Below are positions 32,158 to 39,453 of a stretch of 64,000 bases of DNA, in pieces. The stretch spans positions 434,001-498,000 of the forward strand of contig NZ_KB907790.1 of the NCBI RefSeq assembly GCF_000382205.1. The letters are read 5' to 3'. Each line of letters begins with the position of its first letter. The stretch's first letter is position 1. Under the pieces are notes generated by a model. That model saw only the letters and a list, made by a program, of their open reading frames with translations. It was not told the origin of the DNA and did not search any database. Position numbers and translations under genes: made by a program. The DNA comes from Dyadobacter beijingensis DSM 21582. Its GTDB lineage: Bacteria > Bacteroidota > Bacteroidia > Cytophagales > Spirosomataceae.

Positions 32158-33186
32158 CTACTTATTTGCAGCGCTTTGGTAAATCTGCTCTACAATGGAT
32201 TGCAGCACGGCACCTTGTGCGGCGTCGCAGATATTGGCCGGCTTACCTTCGCACAAATCGAGGAATGCAATGGTGTTTTCAAGCTGAATATCGACATCGC
32301 CCAAATGCGGAAAACGAATGTCCGCCAGCTCGCCCGCTATTTCCGTATGCACGGACAGCGGATATAGTTTCGCTCCGCCCTTCGTGCCGAATACTTCCAG
32401 GTTAACCACATCTTCCTCTTCCATATTCAGCGCAAACGACGTGGAAAGCATCATGCTTACATTGCCGGGGAACGACAGGTAGGCAAAGCACGCATCCTCT
32501 ACTTCGAACGATTCGGGGTTCCAGGAGCCTTTCAACCCCTTCCCGCCCGCTTTGCCGATGAAGTCGTACGTGTTCGCGACCACGCGTGCAGGGAGCTGGT
32601 AGCCCGTCAAACCCAGCGCGAGGTCGAGGATATGCACGCCGAGGTCGATCATCGCGCCGCCGCCCTGGATGGCTTTGTTGGTGAAATTGCCCCAGCCGGG
32701 AATGCCACGGCGGCGCAGGTAATGCGCTTTGATGTGGTAAACCTCGCCCAGCTTGCCCAGCGAATGGTAGTTTTTCAATGCGGTGTATTCCGGGGAATGT
32801 CTTCGCTGGAAATTGTAGGCTAGAATTAAGCCTTTTTGTCGGGCCAGGTCCGCCATCTCGTTTGCTTGGGCGGCGTTCATGGCCGGTGGCTTTTCGCAAA
32901 AGACATGACAACCGTTTTCCAATGCCTGCGTCGTGAACGGGTAATGCAGGTTATTGGCCGTGCAGTTGATCACAATGTCGGGCCGGCCCTCAGCCTGGTA
33001 CATTTCATCCGCTTTGTCGTAGGCGAATGGAATGCCGTGCTTGTCGGCCAGCGCACGGGCCTTGTTAATATCGCGGCTGCATATGGATACGACCTGGACG
33101 CGCTCAGGGAGTTTGGCTAATGCGGGCAGGTGGTTTTGGTCGGCAATGTGCCCGCCGCCGATGATGGCCGCTTTCAGGATTGACAT
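32158..33186 (-). CDS. Gfo/Idh/MocA family oxidoreductase
   Basis: A 342-residue NAD(P)-dependent oxidoreductase. The N-terminal Rossmann domain begins with KAAIIGGGHIADQNHLPAL, the catalytic strand contains CEKPPA near residue 98 (EKP motif), and the C-terminal GFO_IDH_MocA sheet includes GGGAMIDLGVHILDLALGL with the conserved D-x3-H pair. Such enzymes act on sugars, inositols or amino sugars, and the particular substrate cannot be deduced. It ends at the bidirectional terminator shared with the exbB-exbD pair and has no same-strand neighbour close by; the M56 gene upstream ends 42 bp away. Confidence 0.93.
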   Translation of the reverse strand: MSILKAAIIGGGHIADQNHLPALAKLPERVQVVSICSRDINKARALADKHGIPFAYDKADEMYQAEGRPDIVINCTANNLHYPFTTQALENGCHVFCEKPPAMNAAQANEMADLARQKGLILAYNFQRRHSPEYTALKNYHSLGKLGEVYHIKAHYLRRRGIPGWGNFTNKAIQGGGAMIDLGVHILDLALGLTGYQLPARVVANTYDFIGKAGGKGLKGSWNPESFEVEDACFAYLSFPGNVSMMLSTSFALNMEEEDVVNLEVFGTKGGAKLYPLSVHTEIAGELADIRFPHLGDVDIQLENTIAFLDLCEGKPANICDAAQGAVLQSIVEQIYQSAANK

Positions 33187-33228
33187 GAAAAGGAAGAATG
33201 GGTTGGTGTTAATTCTTCCAAATATCCA

Positions 33229-35037
33229 TTATTTGTGCTCTATTTTCCGCCATTTCAGCGGCGGATTTTTGATGTACTGACCTCCATAGTTGACAAACCG
33301 GTATTTCCCCTTTTCATTTTCCATGTAGTCGATCACCGCACTGTTCGAGACTGTGTAGCCCATTGACCAGTACGTAACCTCAGGCGCCTTTCCGGCGGCC
33401 AGTACATTCGGGGAGTCATTGAAAAGCTGGCCTATCTTCTCCATAGCCGGTGAGACGGTATTGAAATTCAGGAATCCCTGCCGCTTGTCCTGGCTATCTT
33501 TTTCCAGTTTAAAGTTGACTTCCAGCGTGTATTCCATTTCAACCGGTTTGCCGTTTTGCACCGCAGGGTTCCATTTCGGCATTTCATTCACAACGCGCAA
33601 TGCTTCCTTGTCAATACCGTAGCCAATGTTTTTCAGGCTTTTCGCATTGCGGATATCGCCATTTTTATCCACGGTAAATGCGACCAGCGCAATGGCCTCC
33701 ACGTTAATTTTGCGTGCCGTTTCGGGGTATTGCAGGTTTTGCATTAAATATCGCATCAATGCGTCCCTGCCGCCCGGAAATTCGGGCTGCTGCTCGACTA
33801 CCTTCATATCGGTGTTTTCGACCCGGGCAGGTAAGGCCATTGCCGCAGTAGTACCGGGCGTCACCGGCTTGCCCACGACGACAGCGCCGGTGATCTGGTT
33901 AACTGCTTTTTTCATCACGAGCAAAAGCTCCGCCGGACTGTTGCCGACTTTCCATTCCAGCGTTTGGTAGGCAACATGCGTGATCACCAGTTGGGCATCG
34001 GCAGGAACATTGTCCAACTCAAACCAGCCGTTCCGATCGGTAGTGGTGCCGCGCGTGGTGCCCGCAATGATCACGATGGCATCCGCTACCGGAGCTTTGT
34101 TTTCATCGGTGATGTTTCCTTTTACTTTAATGTCCTGTTCGGTAACCGCACTCATCTGCGTGATCGAATGGAGCGGGGCCTTCGACGCCGTAATGGCCAG
34201 CGAGCAGCCGACTACCGGCAAAATGAACAGATAGCGCGTGAGGAGCCAACGGGAACTACGTTTTTTGTACATCATTTTGATCCGGCTTTTGAGTAAAGAC
34301 CCATTGAAAAAATGATTGGCGAGCGAAATGTCGGGACTGCGTAATGCATAGGCGACGAGAAACGAGGCATAGTCGGGCCGGTGTGCAACAGGCTGGTCGG
34401 CCAGGTATTCGTGCACCGTTTCGATAGACCGTTTGTAGAGCCATAGCACCGGGTTACACCAGCATGCGATTTTTAATATTTCAATCACGAGGATGTCCGC
34501 CGTGTGCCATTGCCGGATATGTTCGTATTCATGCCGGATGACCGTGTCGGGATTGTGGCGGTAGTCCGGCGCGCTCAAAAACAGCCAGCGGAAGAATGAG
34601 AACGAGCTCACCGACCGGCTTGGACCATTGTCGGGAAGCAAAAGCAGTGTGTAATGCTCCATATCGATCCGCTCGCTGTGTGCCGCTGCTTTCAGGAGCC
34701 GGTAAATGCCGAGGCAAAACCTGCCCAAAAACGCGGATACGACGGCGATATACAATCCAATGAGCCACGCCCCGACGTTCGCTTGCGGGTCCTGGGCATG
34801 ATTGGCCACTACGGCTACGGAAATCGTCGCTTTGTGGTACAAGTTAGCCGGAACGTGGATGGTCGTGACCGGCTCGGCCAGGCGCACGGCAGGCAATGCA
34901 AATGCGATCAGCAACGATCCCAGCAGGTAAATGCGGTTCCATTGGAAGAAGGTATGTTTCCGCAGCAAAAGCCAGTAGCAGGCGTAGAAAAGTACCCAGT
35001 ACAGATTGACTTTTGCGAGATAAAGGAACGTTTCCAT
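33229..35037 (-). CDS. M56 (BlaR1-type) metalloprotease with CarboxypepD and TonB C-terminal domains
   Basis: A 602-residue membrane protein. Residues 1 to about 290 are a BlaR1-like part with four hydrophobic segments and the zinc-protease motif HEYEH near residue 170. A carboxypeptidase-regulatory-like domain follows (GNITDENKAPVADAIVIIAG, about 305-375). Next is a TonB C-terminal domain (QPEFPGGRDALMRYLMQNLQ to about 525), and last an extra 75-residue tail unlike its neighbour. The protease part should cleave the BlaI repressor or transmit a signal to it. The periplasmic domains may sense envelope or receptor state. The 531-residue paralogue is 22 bp upstream, with BlaI ahead of it, forming one operon. 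Confidence 0.9.
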   Translation of the reverse strand: METFLYLAKVNLYWVLFYACYWLLLRKHTFFQWNRIYLLGSLLIAFALPAVRLAEPVTTIHVPANLYHKATISVAVVANHAQDPQANVGAWLIGLYIAVVSAFLGRFCLGIYRLLKAAAHSERIDMEHYTLLLLPDNGPSRSVSSFSFFRWLFLSAPDYRHNPDTVIRHEYEHIRQWHTADILVIEILKIACWCNPVLWLYKRSIETVHEYLADQPVAHRPDYASFLVAYALRSPDISLANHFFNGSLLKSRIKMMYKKRSSRWLLTRYLFILPVVGCSLAITASKAPLHSITQMSAVTEQDIKVKGNITDENKAPVADAIVIIAGTTRGTTTDRNGWFELDNVPADAQLVITHVAYQTLEWKVGNSPAELLLVMKKAVNQITGAVVVGKPVTPGTTAAMALPARVENTDMKVVEQQPEFPGGRDALMRYLMQNLQYPETARKINVEAIALVAFTVDKNGDIRNAKSLKNIGYGIDKEALRVVNEMPKWNPAVQNGKPVEMEYTLEVNFKLEKDSQDKRQGFLNFNTVSPAMEKIGQLFNDSPNVLAAGKAPEVTYWSMGYTVSNSAVIDYMENEKGKYRFVNYGGQYIKNPPLKWRKIEHK

Positions 35038-35059
35038 GCCGTAAGTGGGTCGGGAGTGG

Positions 35060-36655
35060 CTACTTGTTGTTTTTGGTCAGGATGGAAATGACGCCATTCG
35101 CACCTCTCTCACCATAGATCTTAGTGGCGCTTTCTCCTTTCAGCACATTCATGCTTGAAATGATATTCGGGTCCATGGTTTTGATCAGCAAAGGATCCTC
35201 CACGATTTCTCCATTCAGTACGTACAACGGCTGATTGCTCGCTGTAAACGGCCCGGACGACTTGCGGATGGTAATTTTAGTGGCGAGATTTTGGTCTGCG
35301 TCATGGAGCGGCTGTGCCTGGAAAGTTTCCCCGGGGATGGGTGTATCTTTTCTGACTTTTTCCGAAACCGGTTTGGCAATTTTCTTATACCCCACCACGG
35401 TCGTTTCTTTGGGATCTTTGACCGTCGTGTCTTCACCTTCTTCGGCGAGCTGGAACATGATCGGTACAGTGTATTTTACATTAACAGCTTTTCCATTCTG
35501 CCGGCCGGGCGTCCATTTGGGGAAATCGGAGATCACGCGAACAGCTTCTTCGTCGCAGCCAAAGCCAATGCCCTTCAAAACTTTGACGTCCTGAATGTCG
35601 CCGTCGGTGGTCACGACGAAGTTGACGAAAACCTTGCCTGATACATCGGCCCGGGAAGCGGAGGAGGGATATTTGATATTGCGGGCGAGAAAATGGTACA
35701 TGGCCTCGTTACCGCCCGGATATTCGGGTTGCTGCTCCACGATCGTGAATACCGGGCCTCCACCTGTTGAGGGAGCTTCCGATTTTTCAGATCCATTTTC
35801 CTTTGAAACCTGGTTCTCACAGCCTGCGACGAACAATGCGCTGGTTCCGATCAGTGTTGCGGCGACCACGTAGGTGCCCAGCATCCATTTGGATGTGCGG
35901 TTTTTGTAGATCATCTGGATACGGTTTTTAATTTGAGATGGTTTGAAAAAATGATTGGTAAGCGACGCGACAGGCGCATTCAGCGCATAGGCAACGAGGA
36001 AGCGGGCATAATGCTCGCGGTTAGGCGCCTGGGCGTCGGCCAGGTATTCGTGGATTTCCTGCAAAGAGCGTTTGTACAGCAGCAGCACCGGATTGAACCA
36101 GAAAATCGCCCGTAGTACCTCCACCAGCAGAATGTCCAGGCTGTGGCGCTGTTGCGTATGGACCATTTCGTGCCGCAGGATCGCGTCGAAATGATGCTCG
36201 TAGTCGCTACGGTTGATGACGATCCATTTCAGGAATGAAAACGATCCTACCTGATTGGAATCGATCAGGACGATGGTGCAATCTTCCAGCTCGATCACCT
36301 CGCCGGATCGTAAATACCGGATCAGCCGGGCTATTTCACGGATCAAATGCGAAAGTGCGATCAGCAATCCCAATGCGTACACGCCTGCCAGGGCATGCGT
36401 CCATGTCCATCCGGTCGTTTCCGTTTTCGCCGCCGATACCGTGAAAGTTTCGGCGCTCACCTGGTACATTACCGGCAGCTCAGGCGCTGATTCGGGATAA
36501 ATGATCTGGGGTAGGAAAAGTGCCGCCAGGAGCGACGTGATCAGGTATGTCCTGTTTCCCTGGAAGAAGGTATGCTTGCGCAGCATCAGCCAGTAGCAGG
36601 CGTAAAGCAGCACCCAATACAGACTTACCTTGCCGATGTAGATGATAGTTTCCAT
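35060..36655 (-). CDS. M56 (BlaR1-type) metalloprotease with TonB C-terminal and plug-like domains
   Basis: A 531-residue paralogue of the next gene: its first 40 residues are nearly the same (YWVLLYACYWLMLRKHTFF), and the zinc motif is HEMVH near residue 169. After the protease part comes a short linker with a possible second membrane anchor, then a TonB C-terminal domain (QPEYPGGNEAMYHFLARNIK). The last 90 residues end MNVLKGESATKIYGERGANG, which is the plug motif of TonB-dependent receptors. This combination of repressor protease, TonB-like and plug-like modules suggests sensing of receptor occupancy. It is 14 bp behind the BlaI gene. Confidence 0.9.
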   Translation of the reverse strand: METIIYIGKVSLYWVLLYACYWLMLRKHTFFQGNRTYLITSLLAALFLPQIIYPESAPELPVMYQVSAETFTVSAAKTETTGWTWTHALAGVYALGLLIALSHLIREIARLIRYLRSGEVIELEDCTIVLIDSNQVGSFSFLKWIVINRSDYEHHFDAILRHEMVHTQQRHSLDILLVEVLRAIFWFNPVLLLYKRSLQEIHEYLADAQAPNREHYARFLVAYALNAPVASLTNHFFKPSQIKNRIQMIYKNRTSKWMLGTYVVAATLIGTSALFVAGCENQVSKENGSEKSEAPSTGGGPVFTIVEQQPEYPGGNEAMYHFLARNIKYPSSASRADVSGKVFVNFVVTTDGDIQDVKVLKGIGFGCDEEAVRVISDFPKWTPGRQNGKAVNVKYTVPIMFQLAEEGEDTTVKDPKETTVVGYKKIAKPVSEKVRKDTPIPGETFQAQPLHDADQNLATKITIRKSSGPFTASNQPLYVLNGEIVEDPLLIKTMDPNIISSMNVLKGESATKIYGERGANGVISILTKNNK

Positions 36656-36669
36656 GGCTAACAGACGGG

Positions 36670-37053
36670 TTATTTGTCCTTTTTTTGTTGGTCGATCAGC
36701 CGCATGATCTCATCCAGGTCTTTGGTGTTCAGATCATTATCCTTCACGAAAAAGGAAACGAGGTTAGGCAGCGAATTATCGAAGTAGTTGACCATCAGCT
36801 GTTTCATCTCATGGCGTTTATATTCTTCCTCGGAAATCATGGGAAAGTACTCGTGTGTCTTGCCATAGGCATTGTATCCCACCACTTCCTTTTTTTCGAG
36901 GATGCGGATTATGGTCGATACGGTGTTGTAGGCGGGCTTGGGCTCCGGCATTTCGGCCAGGATGTCTTTGACAAACGCCTTCTTCAACTGCCAGAGGATT
37001 CTCATGACCTCTTCCTCAGCCCTCGTCAGGTTACGGATTTCCATATTGTTCAT
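36670..37053 (-). CDS. BlaI/MecI/CopY family transcriptional repressor
   Basis: A 127-residue protein with the winged-helix of BlaI-type repressors: LTRAEEEVMRILWQLKKAFVK, then KPAYNTVSTIIRILEKKEVVGY with the recognition helix, the wing TYEYFPMISEE-like segment (here KTHEYFPMIS), and a C-terminal dimerisation helix. In the classical system the repressor is cleaved by the membrane protease BlaR1; two M56 proteases follow in the same operon. The frame has two possible starts three codons apart (MNNMEIRN). A promoter with two dyads lies 30-80 bp upstream, so autorepression is likely. Confidence 0.93.
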   Translation of the reverse strand: MNNMEIRNLTRAEEEVMRILWQLKKAFVKDILAEMPEPKPAYNTVSTIIRILEKKEVVGYNAYGKTHEYFPMISEEEYKRHEMKQLMVNYFDNSLPNLVSFFVKDNDLNTKDLDEIMRLIDQQKKDK

Positions 37054-37085
37054 TCTTTAAAATGGGTTATCATTAATGATTAATT

Positions 37086-37116
37086 CAAATGTATGACTAT
37101 TTTATTAGTTTCAAAA
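37086..37116 (-). promoter_or_regulatory. Promoter of blaI-M56 operon
   Basis: On the minus strand TTTTG, an 18-bp spacer and TACATTTG (37086-37093) match the Bacteroidota consensus, with an exact -7 box. The leader is about 25 nt. Confidence 0.6.
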
Positions 37117-37130
37117 CTATTTTATTAGTT
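37096..37130. promoter_or_regulatory. Two tandem dyads, likely BlaI operators
   Basis: ACTATTTTATTAGT occurs twice with a 20-bp period (from 37096 and 37116); each copy is an ACTA-N6-TAGT dyad. Copy 1 fills the spacer between the -33 and -7 boxes and copy 2 covers the -33 box and upstream bases. The placement is ideal for a repressor. ACTA/TAGT resembles the outer bases of known MecI/BlaI sites. Confidence 0.6.
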
Positions 37131-37145
37131 ATTTTAAAAATACAA

Positions 37146-37172
37146 AAACCGCCGGGTGGAGTCCAGCGGTTT
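37146..37172 (-). terminator. Terminator of second Uma2 gene
   Basis: AAACCGC / GCGGTTT stem (37146-37152 / 37166-37172) followed by a T-rich run on the minus strand, 34 bp past the stop codon. Confidence 0.65.
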
Positions 37173-37205
37173 AGGCACTAACTATCAACATTTTACCTGC
37201 TTTTT

Positions 37206-37829
37206 TTATGCAAATCGGGAGCCTTTGCTTCGAAGGTATTGCCCAACGTTACACAGCGCACCCGGCATAAGTGCCACTTCGTGGTCCCAGTCGAAGGTTG
37301 ACCAGCTACCCGGTGTCGCGATCATCACTTTCCTGGTTTCTGTGAAGAACCAAACCGCCTTCTCCGCCCCGAATTCGAGTAGTTTCATCGTTTTTAGCGT
37401 CACATACGCGCTTTCTGTGGTATCTTCCAGTTCAACCTGCGTGTCTACTTCGATGCATATAGTCGGTGGTACCTGTGCATAGTGAAGGTCGATCTTATCT
37501 ATTGTAAGCACATCCTTATCAAAGATCATGATATCGGAAGCCAAGTTATTTTTTGTATTGATATGTAACCCTGGTTCATTTGTAGCAATAAGATATTTTG
37601 CCCGATTGATCTGGTCATAGCATATTCCGATGAGATAACTAATAATGTAAGTTTGCAACGTACTGCACCCCATAATGCCTTCTTCGTCTGTCATGCCGGC
37701 AAGCACTTCCCGGTAACCTTTGTAGTAGTAAGGTTTGCCATCCATGATCTCGCGGATCAGTGAAGTAGGAATGCTTTCTTCCAATGCATTTTCAGGAATG
37801 TCGAAGCCTGGTTTTGGTGAAGCTATCAT
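37206..37829 (-). CDS. Uma2 family endonuclease-fold protein (divergent)
   Basis: A 207-residue protein of the DUF820/Uma2 type: YYYKGYREVLAGMTDEEGIMGCSTLQTYI near the start, NTKNNLASDIMIFDKDVL with the core Asp, and VPPTICIEVDTQ with the Glu of the PD-(D/E)XK-like site, then KLLEFGAEKAVWFF. The usual PD pair is replaced by SD and the GH/AG segment is weak, so this copy is divergent and may be inactive as a nuclease. Function unknown. It has its own terminator and no operon partners. Confidence 0.78.
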   Translation of the reverse strand: MIASPKPGFDIPENALEESIPTSLIREIMDGKPYYYKGYREVLAGMTDEEGIMGCSTLQTYIISYLIGICYDQINRAKYLIATNEPGLHINTKNNLASDIMIFDKDVLTIDKIDLHYAQVPPTICIEVDTQVELEDTTESAYVTLKTMKLLEFGAEKAVWFFTETRKVMIATPGSWSTFDWDHEVALMPGALCNVGQYLRSKGSRFA

Positions 37830-37929
37830 GGTTGTTCTCGTTTAGCCCATAATCCAATGTACAAAAATTATTGTTTGATACTCAACCTAATGTGTAACGT
37901 GAAGGCCTCAATGAATTATCGGTAAAAAA

Positions 37930-37962
37930 CAAGGGCGACGGAATCAAATTCCGCCGCCCTTG
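37930..37962 (-). terminator. Rho-independent terminator of pyk
   Basis: A 15-bp stem with one mismatch (37930-37944 / 37948-37962) and T-run on the minus strand, 23 bp after the pyk stop. Confidence 0.88.
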
Positions 37963-37984
37963 CCGTAATTATCGCGAGTCGTGA

Positions 37985-39424
37985 TTACTCCACCACGCTC
38001 AATTTTACCGTATTCGTTTTGCGCTGTCTCGAAACCGGCATGCTCAATGTGTTGATGAACACGTCGCCTTTTTGCAGCTCGCCTTTTTCAACGAGGAATG
38101 TCTTGATGTCCTCGATCAGGTCGTCGGTCGATACGCCCTGGTCACGGTCGTAGTAGAACACCTTGGTGCCCCAGTACAACGCCAGCTGGTTCATCAGCAT
38201 TCTGTTCGACGTGAAGATCAGCAGATTGGCTTTCGGACGGTGGTGCGACAGGCGGAACGACGTGTAACCGGAGCGCGTGATACCGATGATTGCCGCGGCT
38301 TGCGTGTCGCGTGCGAGGCGGGCGGCACTCATTACCACGTTGTCATTCAGTTTGTATGCACCCGGCGTGTCGTTCACGGCCGCGTGGTGTCTGAAATAAA
38401 TGGTTTTGCTCGAAGCTTCCACCTTCAGGATCGTGTTGGTCATGCTTTCAACGGCCAGGATAGGGTATTTGCCGGAAGCAGTTTCTGCCGAAAGCATTAC
38501 CGCGTCGGCACCGTCGAGTACCGAGTTCGCCACGTCGTTCAGCTCCGCGCGGGTTGCGCGGGGGCTTTCGATCATCGATTCCAGCATTTGCGTAGCCACG
38601 ATGACAGGCTTTCCGGCACGGTTACATTTGTCGACGATCATTTTCTGGATCATCGGAACCTCTTCGGCGGGAAGCTCTACCCCGAGGTCGCCGCGCGCTA
38701 CCATGATCGCGTCGGTTGCTTCGATGATCTCGTCGATATTGAGGATCGCCTCAGGTTTCTCGATTTTCGCAACAACGCGGGCCAGTTTGCCTTTGTTGGC
38801 GATGTATTCCTTCACTTTCAAGATTTCCTCCGCAGTACGCACGAACGACAATGCGATCCATTCAACATTGTTTTCCAGGCCAAAATCCAGGTCTTCCCAG
38901 TCTTTCGGTGTTACCGAAGGCATAGAAACCTTCGTATTGGGCAGGTTAACGCCTTTTTTGGATTTCAGATAGCCACCGTAGATAACCTCCGTAATCACAT
39001 CACTACCGTCGATACCGGTTACCAGCACTTCCAGCTTACCATCATCCATCAACACGCGGTCACCGATCTTCACATCATTATACATCCCGTCGTAAGGCGT
39101 GCTTACTTTCTCAGCAGTACCCAGCACTTCGGTGTTCGAAAGGATCAGTTTTTTACCTGCTTCGATCAGAACGCCGTCTTTTTCCGCTACAAGGCCGATA
39201 CGGATTTTCGGTCCCTGCAAATCTTGAAGGATAGCCAGGTTCAGGCCGTGCTCTTCGTTGATTTCGCGGATATTGGTGAGTCTTTGCAGGTGGTCGGCGT
39301 GGGTGCCGTGCGAGAAGTTCAAACGGAATACGTTAACCCCTGCTTTGGCCAATGCATATAATGTTTCTTTGGATTCCGAGGCAGGGCCTACGGTTGCAAC
39401 AATTCTGGTTTTTTTGGAAGACAT
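37985..39424 (-). CDS. pyk: Pyruvate kinase
   Basis: A 479-residue enzyme converting phosphoenolpyruvate and ADP to pyruvate and ATP at the end of glycolysis. It begins MSSKKTRIVATVGPAS, the conserved N-terminus; the longer open frame is rejected because it would overlap priA. FRLNFSHGTHADH is the substrate loop, IEKPEAILNIDEIIEATDAIMVARGDLGVELPAEEV holds the catalytic Lys/Glu and metal ligands, and AGKPVIVATQMLESMIESPRATRAE is the signature. The allosteric C-domain is complete. It is followed by a strong terminator and preceded by priA on the same strand with a 29-bp gap. Confidence 0.97.
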   Translation of the reverse strand: MSSKKTRIVATVGPASESKETLYALAKAGVNVFRLNFSHGTHADHLQRLTNIREINEEHGLNLAILQDLQGPKIRIGLVAEKDGVLIEAGKKLILSNTEVLGTAEKVSTPYDGMYNDVKIGDRVLMDDGKLEVLVTGIDGSDVITEVIYGGYLKSKKGVNLPNTKVSMPSVTPKDWEDLDFGLENNVEWIALSFVRTAEEILKVKEYIANKGKLARVVAKIEKPEAILNIDEIIEATDAIMVARGDLGVELPAEEVPMIQKMIVDKCNRAGKPVIVATQMLESMIESPRATRAELNDVANSVLDGADAVMLSAETASGKYPILAVESMTNTILKVEASSKTIYFRHHAAVNDTPGAYKLNDNVVMSAARLARDTQAAAIIGITRSGYTSFRLSHHRPKANLLIFTSNRMLMNQLALYWGTKVFYYDRDQGVSTDDLIEDIKTFLVEKGELQKGDVFINTLSMPVSRQRKTNTVKLSVVE

Positions 39425-39453
39425 AAAGTTAATGTGCAGTAAAAATGATGTTT

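Noticed and set aside
38072..39361. 429-codon plus-strand open frame inside pyk
   Set aside because: Entirely antisense to a complete, motif-verified pyruvate kinase; its translation is His/Val/Arg rich without domains.
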